NCBI RefSeq assembly: GCF_008974225.1 | Contig: NZ_BKZR01000017.1 | Span: 3,457 to 67,456, forward strand | Source of the DNA: Weizmannia acidilactici | GTDB lineage: Bacteria; Bacillota; Bacilli; Bacillales; Bacillaceae_C | DNA: 64,000 nucleotides | Direction of reading: 5' to 3' | Shown here: positions 17,205 through 26,260 of the stretch, in pieces | Position numbering within the stretch: position 1 is the stretch's first letter | Layout: every line of letters begins with the position of its first letter | Made by a program: the position numbers and the translations under genes | Notes under the pieces: generated by a model | What the model saw: the letters and a program-made list of their open reading frames with translations, nothing else | Told to the model about the DNA's origin: nothing | The model's database searches: none

Positions 17205-18765
17205 GTAAACCTCTCCTTTTGGCTATGCCGTTTGCTTTCGAATGGATGAGATGCACGCCTTTCCACTCCTCCCGTTCTTCCGGGTAATCCGCGCGAATAT
17301 GGGCACCTCTCGACTCCGTCCGGGAGAGCGCTGATTGGGTGATCAGAAAACTGTTTGTAAACATGAATACTTTTTCAATTTCTTCCCTTGATAGATGATC
17401 GAGCGAGAAATCAGAAAAAGTATCTGCCTCCAATGCTTTAAACCATTCCAGATGGGCTTGCAATGCAGCTTCGTTCCGGATGATGCCGGCTTTTTCCATC
17501 ATTTTTTTCTTTAACTCGTCCGTGTCTAGAAACCGGACTAGTTCCGGGATTAATGGAGGGCGGCTTTCTTCAGGGGTTTTATCAGGGGTCCCGGCCGGAG
17601 CCTGTCCGTTCAAAAATTCCGCCAGCCGCTTGCCGAATACAAGCCCTTCCAAAAGGGAATTGCTTGCCAGTCGGTTTGCGCCGTGGACGCCGCTGCAGGC
17701 TACCTCCCCGATGGCATACAGTCCTTTTACTGTTGTCCTTCCATATGTGTCGGTGAGAATGCCGCCCATAAAGAAGTGGCTGCCCGGTACGACAGGAAGG
17801 AGGCCGGAATGGATATCCACCCCATTTTGTCGGCAAATTTCCGTAATTGTCGGGAATCTTTTTTCAAAGTTTTTGATTGTCTTGATATTTAAGAATACCT
17901 TTTTCCGTTGTTTTAAAGTTTGGTAGATTTGGTAGGCGACGATATGTCTCGGCGCAAGGTCTTTTAACGGATGGGCGTTTGCCATGATGGGATTGCCGTC
18001 TTCGTCAACAAGCACCGCCCCTTCCCCGCGCACTGCTTCGGACACGAGCCCTTTAGCACCACAGCCGGCAAACAAAAGGGTCGGATGGAACTGGACAAAT
18101 TCCATATCCGCCAGTTCCGCGCCTGCCCGGTAAGCCATGGCGATGCCGTCGCCGATGATTTCCGGATGGTTCGATGTAAAAGGATACAAGCTTCCGAGCC
18201 CGCCCGTTGCAATGACCGTGTGCGCGCCGAAATAGCGGCGGATTTTGCCGCTTGCCGTTTTCGTTTTGACCCCGATGACACTTCCGGATTCCGGTGATAT
18301 CAGCAATTCAAAAGCCAGTTCATGTTCAATGACTTGGACATTTTCGCCGAGCTGTCCGAGAAGATGCTCGATGACATACCTTCCTGTCGCATCCCCGCCG
18401 CAATGGAGGATGCGGTGCGCCGTGTGTGCGCCTTCCAGCCCCAAATCAAGCTCCCCGTCCGGCAGCCTGTCCACGGGAAGCCCGCTTTTGATGAGAGCAT
18501 TGGCAGCGGCGGCGCCTTCTTTTACAAGCTTTTCCACTTCTTTGTCAGCGTGGTGGAAACGCCCTGCTTTGAGCGTGTCTTCCATGTGGAATTCGAAGCA
18601 ATCTTCCGGCGAGAGGACGGCTGCAATCCCTCCTTGGGCTTTATAGGAATTGCTCGTTTTCTTTGCCGACTTTGTAATGATGGTTACATTGAACCGGCCG
18701 CTCAGATGGGCTGCCAATTGCAGGGCCGCAATCCCGCTGCCCAGAATAATGATATTTTCTGCCAT
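17173..18765 (-). CDS. nadB: L-aspartate oxidase
   Basis: FAD enzyme that oxidises L-aspartate to iminoaspartate, the first step of bacterial NAD synthesis. The N-terminal dinucleotide-binding motif IILGSGIAALQLAAHLSG lies at residues 5-22. Further family motifs are KAQGGIAAVLSPEDC, HTAHRILHCGGDATGR, GLGSLYPFTSNHPEIIGDG and HFFMGGILTDTYGRT. The 530 residues are typical. The C-terminal region ends with TESRGAHIRADYPE, as in NadB and related reductases. It is the first gene of the operon, divergent from nifS, from which the next start codon is 87 bases away. Confidence 0.95.
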   Translation of the reverse strand: MAENIIILGSGIAALQLAAHLSGRFNVTIITKSAKKTSNSYKAQGGIAAVLSPEDCFEFHMEDTLKAGRFHHADKEVEKLVKEGAAAANALIKSGLPVDRLPDGELDLGLEGAHTAHRILHCGGDATGRYVIEHLLGQLGENVQVIEHELAFELLISPESGSVIGVKTKTASGKIRRYFGAHTVIATGGLGSLYPFTSNHPEIIGDGIAMAYRAGAELADMEFVQFHPTLLFAGCGAKGLVSEAVRGEGAVLVDEDGNPIMANAHPLKDLAPRHIVAYQIYQTLKQRKKVFLNIKTIKNFEKRFPTITEICRQNGVDIHSGLLPVVPGSHFFMGGILTDTYGRTTVKGLYAIGEVACSGVHGANRLASNSLLEGLVFGKRLAEFLNGQAPAGTPDKTPEESRPPLIPELVRFLDTDELKKKMMEKAGIIRNEAALQAHLEWFKALEADTFSDFSLDHLSREEIEKVFMFTNSFLITQSALSRTESRGAHIRADYPEEREEWKGVHLIHSKANGIAKRRGLHEQAQTAIHA

Positions 18766-18785
18766 AGTGATCTCCTTACTTTACA

Positions 18786-18815
18786 TCTGTCTTGACACTT
18801 ATATTTGCACAAAAT
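18786..18815 (+). promoter_or_regulatory. nifS/nad control region with promoter and possible NadR site
   Basis: TTGACA lies at 18791-18796 with a TTAAAC-like -10 about 17 bases downstream, reading toward nifS. The surrounding CTGTCTTGACACTTATATT resembles niacin-repressor (NadR/YrxA) sites reported in front of Bacillus nad genes. That match is from memory and needs a motif search. Confidence 0.45.
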
Positions 18816-18852
18816 TAAACTAATGACAAGTACTTTTTATTGGGGGATTACG

Positions 18853-19995
18853 ATGCATTATTTTGATTATGCGGCAACGACAAAGATGAGCGGGTTGGCA
18901 CTTGAAGCGTATATGGAGACGGCTAAACATTTCTATGGGAACAGCGAAAGCCTGCACGATATCGGGACGAATGCGCATGCGGTGTTGGAAAAATCGCGGG
19001 CGCTGATCAGCGGATATCTCGGCATCCCGGCCGAAAGCATATATTTTACATCCGGGGGCACGGAAGGGAATCTATTGGCAATCCTTTCGTTGGCAATGGG
19101 CGCGGCTAATAAGGGAAAACATATTATTTCTTCAATGGCGGAACATGCGTCTGTCCATTCGGCGCTCAGTTTTTTGGAACAGCAAGGGTTTGAAGTCACG
19201 AGGATCCCTTTTACAAAAAAGGGCACGCTTCATTTGGACAAGTTAGAGCAGGCGATTCGGCCGGATACCGTGCTTGTTTCCATCCAGCATCTCAATCAGG
19301 AAATCGGTACAATCCAGCCGATCGGGGATATTTCCCGGATCGTTAAAGGAAGGGGCATTTTGTTCCATTCCGACTGCGTGCAATCGTTTGGAAAAGCGGA
19401 TTTAAACAGCATCATTCCTTTTGTGGACAGTATTACGGTCTCCTCGCATAAAATTCACGGGCCAAAAGGCGTGGGGGCGGTGTATATCCATCCTTCCTGC
19501 GTGGTAAAGCCGGTTTTCTCGCACCTGTCGCACGAAAAAGGCATCCGTGGCGGGACCGTAAATGTGCCTGGCATTGCGGGGTTCGCCGTTGCGGTGGAAG
19601 ACATTTCCATTGAGCGTGAACGGGACTGGGCATTTCGGAATCTATTGAAACAGGCGTCTGGCGGAATGGTTACTTTTATTGAAGGGGCTCCTGAGGCTCA
19701 GCTCCCCTCTTTGGTTGGATGCATGATCCCGGGTGTGCAGGGGCAGCTTGTTTTGCTCGAATGCAACAAAGCGGGGTTTGCCATTTCGACAGGCAGCGCT
19801 TGTCAGGAACATCACGAAGGCGGCAGCAAGGCGGTAGAAGCGATGGGATATCCGAAAGAAGTATCCGACCAATTTTTCAGAATCTCTTTCGGGCGTTATA
19901 CCACAAAAGAAGAAGTCGTTTTGCTTGGGAAGACGTTGAAAAAGATTGCTGCTGTGTATGGGAAAATACGGTATCCGTTTGGTATTAAAATATAG
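18853..19995 (+). CDS. nifS: NifS-type cysteine desulfurase of the nad locus
   Basis: PLP enzyme that takes sulfur from cysteine; in Bacillus the copy next to nadBCA is needed to build the Fe-S cluster of NadA. The 380-residue protein has the PLP lysine Lys200 in VSSHKIHGPKG, the HSDCVQSFGK pocket, and the active cysteine Cys317 in STGSACQEH. The start at 18853 (MHYFDYAATT) is chosen because family N-termini begin YFDYAATT and GGGGGAT lies upstream; an in-frame start 48 bases earlier lies in the promoter region. In B. subtilis the nadR gene follows nifS; here no such gene is present downstream. Confidence 0.92.
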   Translation: MHYFDYAATTKMSGLALEAYMETAKHFYGNSESLHDIGTNAHAVLEKSRALISGYLGIPAESIYFTSGGTEGNLLAILSLAMGAANKGKHIISSMAEHASVHSALSFLEQQGFEVTRIPFTKKGTLHLDKLEQAIRPDTVLVSIQHLNQEIGTIQPIGDISRIVKGRGILFHSDCVQSFGKADLNSIIPFVDSITVSSHKIHGPKGVGAVYIHPSCVVKPVFSHLSHEKGIRGGTVNVPGIAGFAVAVEDISIERERDWAFRNLLKQASGGMVTFIEGAPEAQLPSLVGCMIPGVQGQLVLLECNKAGFAISTGSACQEHHEGGSKAVEAMGYPKEVSDQFFRISFGRYTTKEEVVLLGKTLKKIAAVYGKIRYPFGIKI

Positions 19996-20046
19996 TTCTG
20001 TCCGAGGACCCTTTTTAAAAAGATTACTCCGCTTCTTTAATCGTTA

Positions 20047-20190
20047 TAAAGAAAGTACAAATAGACAAATCTGCGCTCCGAGACAGAGGAAATGTCTTTT
20101 AGAAAGCTTTAAAGAGACAAAAGAGAGCAGTAAGGCAGTGTGAATGACTCTTAGGAAGCGTCAAAGAGACAAAAGAGAGGGGATGTAAAA
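20047..20190. repeat. Degenerate 52-nt tandem repeat, copy 2 of the family
   Basis: AGACAAA occurs at 20063, 20115 and 20167, exactly 52 bases apart. The units also share TTAGAAAGCTTTAAAGAGAC or TTAGGAAGCGTCAAAGAGAC and GAGAG downstream. Between units the sequence varies. The array lies after nifS and before the decayed RnfD-like gene, and codes for nothing recognisable. Confidence 0.65.
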
Positions 20191-20280
20191 TATTTAGGAA
20201 AACGGCCTTGAAGGCATGATGTTCAGCACTTCCATGAAAAAATACAGTACAGAAGGTTGGAGGAGTGAAAGAAGATTAAT

Positions 20281-21063
20281 ATGGACCAGACGGAAAGGCA
20301 CGGCAGAAACGAACCGGTGCATGCACGCGGCAGGAAAAAAGTAGCAACCAGGTCCCTGTATTAGTTGTATGTATGGAAATGGATCCATGATGGCAATATA
20401 AAAGGGCTTGTAAATTTTGCTGCTGCTTTTATTACCGGAATGACGGCAGATTTGGCGGTGGGCATCAGGTAAAACAGAAGGCACCTGTTTCCTGATGGCA
20501 CATTGGTGACAGTGCTGGTGATTTCCATGGTGTTAAGCACTTCCGCCCCATGGTATCAGGCAGCAGTGACTACACTGGTTGCATCGGTTCAAAACATTTA
20601 TTTGCGGCACGGAAGCCGGTCTTTAACCCGGCTGCATTCGGGCTGTTTGTTTCGATCCTTCTGTTCCACAGCAGCCAGAGCTGGCGGGGCGGGCTGCCGC
20701 TTTTGCCATCATCAATGGTTTTATGATTGTCAATAAGTTTCCGCAAGTCCTGTCATTCTTAAGTGTTTATTTTTGTTATTTATTCTGGTTGAGGTTACTC
20801 AGTTAAGTGAAGTAAGCGGGGTTTTCAGGGATCCATATATCCAATCCGTGTTGTTTCTTTCATTCATCATGCTGACAGACCCTCCGACATCCCCGGCAAA
20901 GTATAAATGCCAGATTTTTTTGGCGTAATTGCCGCCGTTGTCAGTGTAGCGGAATATAGTTTTTCAGGACGTATCGTTTTTGCTGGCCGGATTGCTCGCG
21001 GCGAATATTGGAAGAGCGTATTCATCCGCAGTCCTCGGAAAACGCCGAAAGCTGTACTGCAAT
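20281..21063 (+). pseudogene. Remnant of an RnfD/NqrB-type membrane protein gene
   Basis: Pieces of one protein are spread over several frames, in order. A GNIKGLVNFAAAFITGMTADL stretch is near 20385. VISMVLSTSAPWYQAAVTTLV starts near 20518. KHLFAARKPVFNPAAFGLFV starts near 20597, one base out of frame. FRDPYIQSVLFLSFIMLTDPPTSP starts near 20826. LLAANIGRAYSSAV ends the gene near 21040. SKHLF..RKPVFNPAAFGL and the MLTDPPTSP segment are typical of the NQR2/RnfD/RnfE family. At least four frameshifts and several stops make it non-functional. No other Rnf or Nqr genes are nearby. Confidence 0.75.
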
Positions 21064-21222
21064 AATGAAGAGTATTAAAGCGCAGCCACTCGAATTAGCA
21101 AGTGAAAGTACGAGCATTTCTAAAATGACTTTGTTTCCAAATTTTCAATAACGGTTTGTATAATAAAAATGCAGAAAAGTTTTTCCAAAAATCGGAATGT
21201 GCAGCTGAAAGGTGGAAAAAAG

Positions 21223-22101
21223 ATGGTGCATATTACAGTCATTGGCAGTTGTTCCATGGATTTGGTCGTCACTGCAGAGAGAAGGCCGCTTGCCGGCGAA
21301 ACCGTTATCGGAAACTCTTTTCAAACTGTGCCTGGCGGTAAAGGGGCAAACCAGGCAGTGGCCGCGGCCAGACTCGGGGCAGAAGTGACGATGGTCGGCC
21401 GGGTTGGGGATGATGTGTATGGGGAAAAAATCCTTGAAAATCTGCGTAAAAATGGCGTCAATATACAATTTATGATGCCGGTTGCGAATTGCGCTTCGGG
21501 AACGGCCCATATCACATTGGCAGAGGGGGACAACAGCATCATTTTCGTAAAAGGCGCAAATGATTTTGTCACGCCGGAATACTTGGAAAAAACGGAAGAA
21601 GCCGTCACTAGTACTGATATCGTTTTGATCCAGCAGGAAATCCCTGTGAAAACGGTGGAGTATGCGGCCGAACTTTGCAGCAGGCACCGGATCCCGCTTT
21701 TGTTAAATCCGGCCCCGGCCCGTTCGGTTTCGGGGGAACTCATTGGACGGGCTGCTTTTATTACGCCGAATGAACACGAATGTGATGTGCTGTTTAACGG
21801 AATGCCTCGTTCGGAAGCTTTAAAGCAGTTTCCCAATAAGCTGATCATTACAGAAGGGAAAAATGGCGCCCGCTTTTTCAACGGGAGCCGGGAAATCGTT
21901 GTTCCGGCTTTTCCGGTTGAAGCCGTGGATACGACAGGGGCGGGGGATACCTTTAATGCCGCTTTTGCCGTTGCAGTGGCAGAAGGGAAGAAAATGGAGG
22001 AAGCCCTCCGGTTTGCCAACCGCGCGGCATCTTTGTCTGTGACAAAATTCGGGGCGCAGGGGGGAATGCCGTTTAGGGAGGAATTGGAAAAACATCGTTA
22101 A
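21223..22101 (+). CDS. rbsK: Ribokinase (PfkB family)
   Basis: Phosphorylates ribose at O5 with ATP. The protein is 292 residues from the start at 21223 (MVHITVIGSCSMDLV), preceded by AAAGGTGG. PfkB signature 1 is the GGKGANQAVAAARLG region (about residues 38-52), and signature 2 is DTTGAGDTFNAAF with the catalytic Asp (about residue 240). NPAPA and ITPNEHE are also ribokinase-like. It stands alone, with no rbsD, transporter or LacI gene next to it, so other PfkB sugar substrates such as deoxyribose are possible. TATAAT at 21159-21164 may be its -10. A terminator follows immediately. Confidence 0.88.
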   Translation: MVHITVIGSCSMDLVVTAERRPLAGETVIGNSFQTVPGGKGANQAVAAARLGAEVTMVGRVGDDVYGEKILENLRKNGVNIQFMMPVANCASGTAHITLAEGDNSIIFVKGANDFVTPEYLEKTEEAVTSTDIVLIQQEIPVKTVEYAAELCSRHRIPLLLNPAPARSVSGELIGRAAFITPNEHECDVLFNGMPRSEALKQFPNKLIITEGKNGARFFNGSREIVVPAFPVEAVDTTGAGDTFNAAFAVAVAEGKKMEEALRFANRAASLSVTKFGAQGGMPFREELEKHR

Positions 22102-22128
22102 AAAGGGCTTCCCCAAAAGCCCTTTTTA
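22100..22128 (+). terminator. Ribokinase gene terminator
   Basis: AAAAGGGCTT pairs with AAAGCCCTTTTT across a short CCCC-containing loop, and ends in a T run directly after the stop codon. Confidence 0.88.
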
Positions 22129-22264
22129 TGCAAGGAATCCAGGAGAAACAAGGGCCTATCCTGGATAATAAAGATACATTTCTTGATGCAGAAGCAGTGA
22201 AGCGGCTTTTAGACAGAAAGTTTCCGGCACGGATAAATGTCAAAACTGCATCGTGTGCCGCTCT

Positions 22265-22555
22265 TTATTCCTTCAATTCCTCTTTAAACTTTTCTACGAC
22301 ATTTACCATCGCCATCATCTCGACATCCCCCTCCTGATGTTTCCGTAAAGAAACAGTGCGGTTTTCCATTTCTTTTTTGCCGTCGACTTCCACTCTAAAA
22401 TCATGGGATTCTAACACGGCTTTGATTTCCTCCGCATAGCCGAGCTGCACATCTGAAATGGAGGCGAACCTGCCCAAAATGATAAAGACAGCAGCACCGA
22501 TTCCGATGGCAACAATCGTGACGATTGATCTTCTGTTTTTTGCACCTGTTTTTCC
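22265..22555 (-). pseudogene. Fused remnants of an ECF S-component gene and a threonyl-tRNA synthetase gene
   Basis: On the minus strand the first third (about 22555-22459) reads RRSIVTIVAIGIGAAVFIIL, like the N-terminus of a UPF0397-type ECF transporter substrate subunit. It passes without a stop into DVQLGYAEEIKAVLESHDF, then GKKEMENRTVSLRKHQEGD, which is the anticodon-binding C-terminus of a threonyl-tRNA synthetase with an internal deletion. No start codon or ribosome binding site belongs to it. A longer open frame from 22753 exists but its first part is antisense to the SAM hydrolase gene. Both identifications are by eye from short stretches. Confidence 0.55.
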
Positions 22556-22589
22556 TCTCTTGATAATTTTTGTAAAATTAAAAAAATAT

Positions 22590-23444
22590 TTACTGATTAT
22601 AAACAATTTTCTGCGCTTTTCGGATCGTGATATGCCATTTGGAGCCTGTTTCAATATGGTAGGCTTTGGCAAAAGAGCCTTGGTTGATCGCGATGCCGAG
22701 TTTGTACAGTGAATTGATATACAAAAGCGGCTCGCCGACATGGCTGTCAGCAAAAGAACGGCCGAATGTCATGATATTTTTGTAGTGCTGGCGCGATTCA
22801 TTGAAGATGGTGACTTCAAAGGAATCGCCGTAGTTCACGCCCAATTGCCTGAACAATCCGGAGTCGATATTCGTCCATAAGTTGCCGAAGCGGACATCGA
22901 GCGTGTCGATGGTTCCTTCAATGACGCCGTCTTTGAGTACCGAGTCTTTTTTCGGCAGTTCAATAATGGTGTCAACCAGAATTTCCGGGCCTACCTCTTC
23001 AAACGTAATGACCCCCGCCGCCAGCCTTGCCCCAGTGTAGGCATATACATCGCGGCCGTGGAACGTGTATGATTCCTCGGAATTCGGGAGCCGGTTGACC
23101 GTTTCATCAATTTCCCGCGCGGCAACAATGTTTTTCTTCATGTGGGTGAGGGTGCCGTTATCCGGTGTAATGATATAATGATGGTCCGCTGTTTTCACAG
23201 CGATACTCCTCCGGTCGGAACCAACGCCGGGATCGACTACGCTCACAAAAACGGTTTCTGCCGGCCAGTAAGAAACGGTCTGGTACAGCCGGTAAGAGGC
23301 TTCCCAAATATTGTAAGGCGGGATTTCATGGGTCAAATCAAAGATCCTTAACGACGGTTCAACAGAGATCGCCACCCCGTTCATGGCACATACAGCACCG
23401 TCGCACAGGCCAAAATCTGTTTGCAGTACCAATGGTTTTGTCAT
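22590..23444 (-). CDS. S-adenosylmethionine hydrolase (DUF62 / SAM hydroxide adenosyltransferase)
   Basis: Member of the DUF62 family, related to fluorinase and chlorinase, which cleaves SAM to adenosine and methionine using water. The 284-residue protein from 23444 (MTKPLVLQTDFG) has AGGAGG upstream; an in-frame start 33 bases earlier would lie in the leader. Motifs seen are LQTDFGLCDGAVCAMNGV, VVDPGVGSDRRSIAVKT and ITPDNGTLTH. The family's usual length is 260-300. It is preceded by a T-box leader and followed by an ECF substrate-subunit remnant. In related bacteria such genes can sit with ECF transporters (recalled, not checked), so a once complete uptake or salvage operon may have been lost here. 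Confidence 0.85.
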   Translation of the reverse strand: MTKPLVLQTDFGLCDGAVCAMNGVAISVEPSLRIFDLTHEIPPYNIWEASYRLYQTVSYWPAETVFVSVVDPGVGSDRRSIAVKTADHHYIITPDNGTLTHMKKNIVAAREIDETVNRLPNSEESYTFHGRDVYAYTGARLAAGVITFEEVGPEILVDTIIELPKKDSVLKDGVIEGTIDTLDVRFGNLWTNIDSGLFRQLGVNYGDSFEVTIFNESRQHYKNIMTFGRSFADSHVGEPLLYINSLYKLGIAINQGSFAKAYHIETGSKWHITIRKAQKIVYNQ

Positions 23445-23465
23445 TTTGATTCCTCCTGATTGCAA

Positions 23466-23760
23466 ATAAAAAACCACACCCTTAATCTTTTAAGGGCGTG
23501 GTTAAAATCGGACGCGGTACCACCTTAATTCGCTGTTTACTCGCATAAACAGCCTCAGCCAGTACGAAAGCACAAAAGCTCTTTATACTGCGGCGCTTTT
23601 AACGAGCGCTCCCCCGCCGGGACCTACTTGCTTTCTAAAAAGCTTTCAGCACGGAACTCCAAGGCCATTTTTCCGGTCCGTCCTTTTGCTTCTTTTCAGC
23701 TCCCGAAGCTCTCTGTGAAAATTCGTGAACCGTACTTTCCCTTTTCATCGTTTTTTCAAA
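23466..23760 (-). promoter_or_regulatory. T-box riboswitch leader
   Basis: Minus-strand leader with GATGAAAAGGGAAAGTA and AGAGAGC early, the T-box core AAGGTGGTACCGCG (about 23507-23527), and a terminator of CCACGCCCTTAA against TTAAGGGTGTGG followed by TTTTTTATTT (about 23466-23502). Uncharged tRNA should favour readthrough into the SAM hydrolase gene. The specifier triplet could not be fixed; candidates in the GGACCGGAAAAATGGCC region include ACC (Thr), ATG (Met) and GCC (Ala). Confidence 0.92.
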
Positions 23761-23774
23761 TAAAGCTTAAATTT

Positions 23775-23803
23775 ATTATAGACTTTATAGTTTGAAAGTT
23801 CAA
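23775..23803 (-). promoter_or_regulatory. Promoter of the T-box leader
   Basis: On the minus strand TTGAAC (23798-23803), a 17-base spacer and TATAAT (23775-23780). It starts transcription a few bases before the leader. Confidence 0.8.
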
Positions 23804-24178
23804 GATGGAAAATTTGATAAAATACTTTTTCGTTCCCATTATTCCTGGCGCTTTTCGAAAAAAATTGTTCTCCGCACGCAGTTTGTACTACATTACTGTA
23901 AGTATTTGATCGTACAGAAAAAATGAACGGTCCCCAGGTGGCTCCGCCGTGCCTACGGCGAAAACCTTTCTATTGCATTTTTATGGCTTACCCTGCATAA
24001 AAAAGAATTGAAATGTTGCAGAATAAGAGGCCCTGCTTATTTTGTTACCGTTGCCAAGGAGGCGTCTGATGCCGTAAGTGATCGCAGCATCAATATTCCA
24101 TTTTCAACATCATCTTTTTATGTAAAATGTTCTTCCTTCTTTTAGTACATAATTTTCTTCAGATTTGACTGAAAAAAG
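23804..24178. other. Intergenic region with no recognised gene
   Basis: Divergent region between the T-box promoter and the MFS transporter promoter. A short GC-rich inverted repeat (GGCTCCGCCGTGCCTACGGCG, about 23939-23962) is present. No coding frame with a ribosome binding site was found. Confidence 0.45.
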
Positions 24179-24207
24179 TTGACAAATTGGTTTGAAAATT
24201 TTATTAT
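24179..24207 (+). promoter_or_regulatory. Promoter of the MFS transporter gene
   Basis: TTGACA (24179-24184), exactly 17 bases, then TATTAT (24202-24207). It is followed by a leader of about 130 bases before the TTG start. Confidence 0.75.
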
Positions 24208-24337
24208 GAAGTTATTTAATTTTTATAATGTTGGGAATCCATACAATATTGGAAACCTTCGGAGGTGGTGCGCTGAATTTCAGAAGATGAGGAACTGCAA
24301 CCGGCCGATAAAAATAAGTATTCAGGGAGGTATCACG

Positions 24338-25729
24338 TTGAATCAGACGATCGGGAACCAGTTGGACATGCTTTCAGTGGGAAAAGCGCAAAAAAGGGCA
24401 ACTGCGGTAATTGGATTAGGGCTGTTTTTTGAATTCTTTGAGCTTTTTCTTGCGGGTGTACTATCCAGCGTATTAGGAGAAGAATTTCATGTATCCGCCT
24501 CACTAATGCCTTTGCTGCTTGGTTCCAGCTTTTTGGGGATGTTTATCGGGGCCATTTTCCTGAGCAATATTGCGGATCGTTACGGCAGAAAGCGGGCTTT
24601 TATGCTGAATGTAGGCATTTATAGCTTTTTTACTCTTTTCATTGCATTTAGCCCGAATGTCGGGACGGTTATCTTTTTCCGATTTTTGGCGGGAATGGGC
24701 CTTGGCGCGCAGCCGGCGTTATGCGATACATATTTAAGTGAATTGATTCCGTCGGCGAAACGTGGGAAATATATTGCCTGGGCTTATACGATTGGTTTTC
24801 TGGCCGTGCCGGTTGAGGGATTTCTTTCCCGCGCACTTGTGCCTTTAAGCCCATTTGGGATGGAAGGATGGAGATGGGTATTCATGATCGGCGCAGCCGG
24901 GGGAGTTATCGCCTTAATGGCGGCCCGTGCCCTGCCGGAGTCTCCGCGCTGGCTTGCTTCTAAAGGGAGAATTCGGGAAGCAGGTGCAATGCTGGAGAAA
25001 TTCTGGGAAGGCGGGAAAGGGGTAGGACCGTTTCCGGAAGTACAGGCAGAACCTGCGGATAAAGCGCCACAAGGGAATCTATTGGGCGCGGTTTTCCAAA
25101 AAAGATTCCTCAAAAGTACGGTTATGCTTTATATTTTTCAAATCTTTCAAACGGTCGGTTACTTCGGCTTTGGTACGCTTGCACCACTTGTATTGGCATC
25201 AAAAGGATATACTGTCACCCATTCACTTGAGTATATCGCACTGTCATTTATCGGATATCCGCTCGGTTCATTGCTTTCTGTCCCGCTGATTGAGAGAATG
25301 GATCGTAAGTGGCTGGTCTGCCTTTCAGCTTTTTGTATGGGCGTATTTGGCATTTTATTTGGGATCGGCGGATCGCCTTCTTTGATCATTGTGTTTGGAT
25401 TTGCATATACGCTTTGCAGCAACATTTTTTCAAATGCTTTTCACGTGTTGCAGGCGGAAATTTTTCCGACCGAAATCCGGGCGAGCGCTACCGGAATGGC
25501 GTACAGCATCAGCCGCATCATGAGTGGGTTAATGCCGTTTGTGCTGCTTCCGGTGCTGGAAAATGAAGGTGCAGCCGTGATGTTTGTCATTGTTGCGGCG
25601 GCAATGCTCATTGTCATATTGGATATCGCACTGCTGGCACCAAAAACGACAGGGCGCCCGCTCGAAAATATAGGGGATGCGTATGATCCGCATATGATCG
25701 GGGAAACCGGGATGCGCTTCTCAAAATAA
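24338..25729 (+). CDS. MFS transporter of the organic/aromatic acid:H+ symporter type
   Basis: Twelve-helix major facilitator protein of about 463 residues. The loop after helix 2 has NIADRYGRKRAF, and the segment after helix 6 has LPESPRWLASKGR. The overall style (KAQKRATAVIGLGLFFEFFELF at the N-terminus, GAQPALCDTYLSELIP in helix 4-5) is that of metabolite:proton symporters such as aromatic acid, niacin or shikimate transporters. The start is taken as TTG at 24338 because GGGAGG stands at the right distance; the frame continues upstream into the leader but without a ribosome binding site. It lies just before a set of decayed acyl-CoA and alcohol catabolic genes, so its substrate may have fed that lost pathway. 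Confidence 0.78.
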   Translation: MNQTIGNQLDMLSVGKAQKRATAVIGLGLFFEFFELFLAGVLSSVLGEEFHVSASLMPLLLGSSFLGMFIGAIFLSNIADRYGRKRAFMLNVGIYSFFTLFIAFSPNVGTVIFFRFLAGMGLGAQPALCDTYLSELIPSAKRGKYIAWAYTIGFLAVPVEGFLSRALVPLSPFGMEGWRWVFMIGAAGGVIALMAARALPESPRWLASKGRIREAGAMLEKFWEGGKGVGPFPEVQAEPADKAPQGNLLGAVFQKRFLKSTVMLYIFQIFQTVGYFGFGTLAPLVLASKGYTVTHSLEYIALSFIGYPLGSLLSVPLIERMDRKWLVCLSAFCMGVFGILFGIGGSPSLIIVFGFAYTLCSNIFSNAFHVLQAEIFPTEIRASATGMAYSISRIMSGLMPFVLLPVLENEGAAVMFVIVAAAMLIVILDIALLAPKTTGRPLENIGDAYDPHMIGETGMRFSK

Positions 25730-25869
25730 CGGGTGCTTGCGGGGTAATCCCATTTAACATGATTTTTCCCTTGAAACGGCTCTTATCGGCGGTCTAAGGT
25801 CCGTTATGCCATAATCTTTGCCCTGAAACGAACTTTAGCATCTGTTGAAGTGGATGTCCCAAAGTCAGT

Positions 25870-26260
25870 AGATTTGAGAAAAAAATGGGGGCTGCCTATA
25901 CGATCAACAGTAAGCAGGAGCAGGCGCCGGAAGCGATTAAGGAAATCACAAAATGCGGCGCGCATGTATCCATTGATGCGCTTGACGTTGCCGATGCAAT
26001 TTTAAATTCGGTGCTGTCATTGAGAAAAAGGGGGCAGGCAATTGCAGCTTGGAACTATCCACAGAGCAAAAACGGCTTGCCTGTGTTTAACCAATTGCAT
26101 TGCAATTGGTCGGCTCGCTTGGCATGCCGGCGCCGCATTATCCCCATATGCTTGAAATGATCGGGGCCGGGAAGCTGAATCCGGTGCAGCTTGCCACAAA
26201 ACGCATTTCTTTAAATGAAGCGGGCGCTGAGATCGAAGTAATGCCCCGTTATGAGACATG
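25870..26260 (+). pseudogene. 3' remnant of a zinc-type alcohol dehydrogenase gene
   Basis: The first frame reads MGAAYTINSKQEQAPEAIKE and GAHVSIDALDVADAILNSVLSLRKRG, the cofactor-binding half of a medium-chain alcohol dehydrogenase. A frameshift near 26035-26060 follows. In another frame LVGSLGMPAPHYPHMLEMIG and GKLNPVQLATKRISLNEAG run to a stop near 26260, which is the normal C-terminal part. The N-terminal catalytic half with the zinc ligands is absent. The upstream junction is near 25860-25876. Confidence 0.75.

Noticed and set aside
22265..22753. A single 162-codon gene on the minus strand
   Set aside because: Its first part overlaps the SAM hydrolase gene in another frame, and the rest is two unrelated family fragments joined together, with no start signal of its own.
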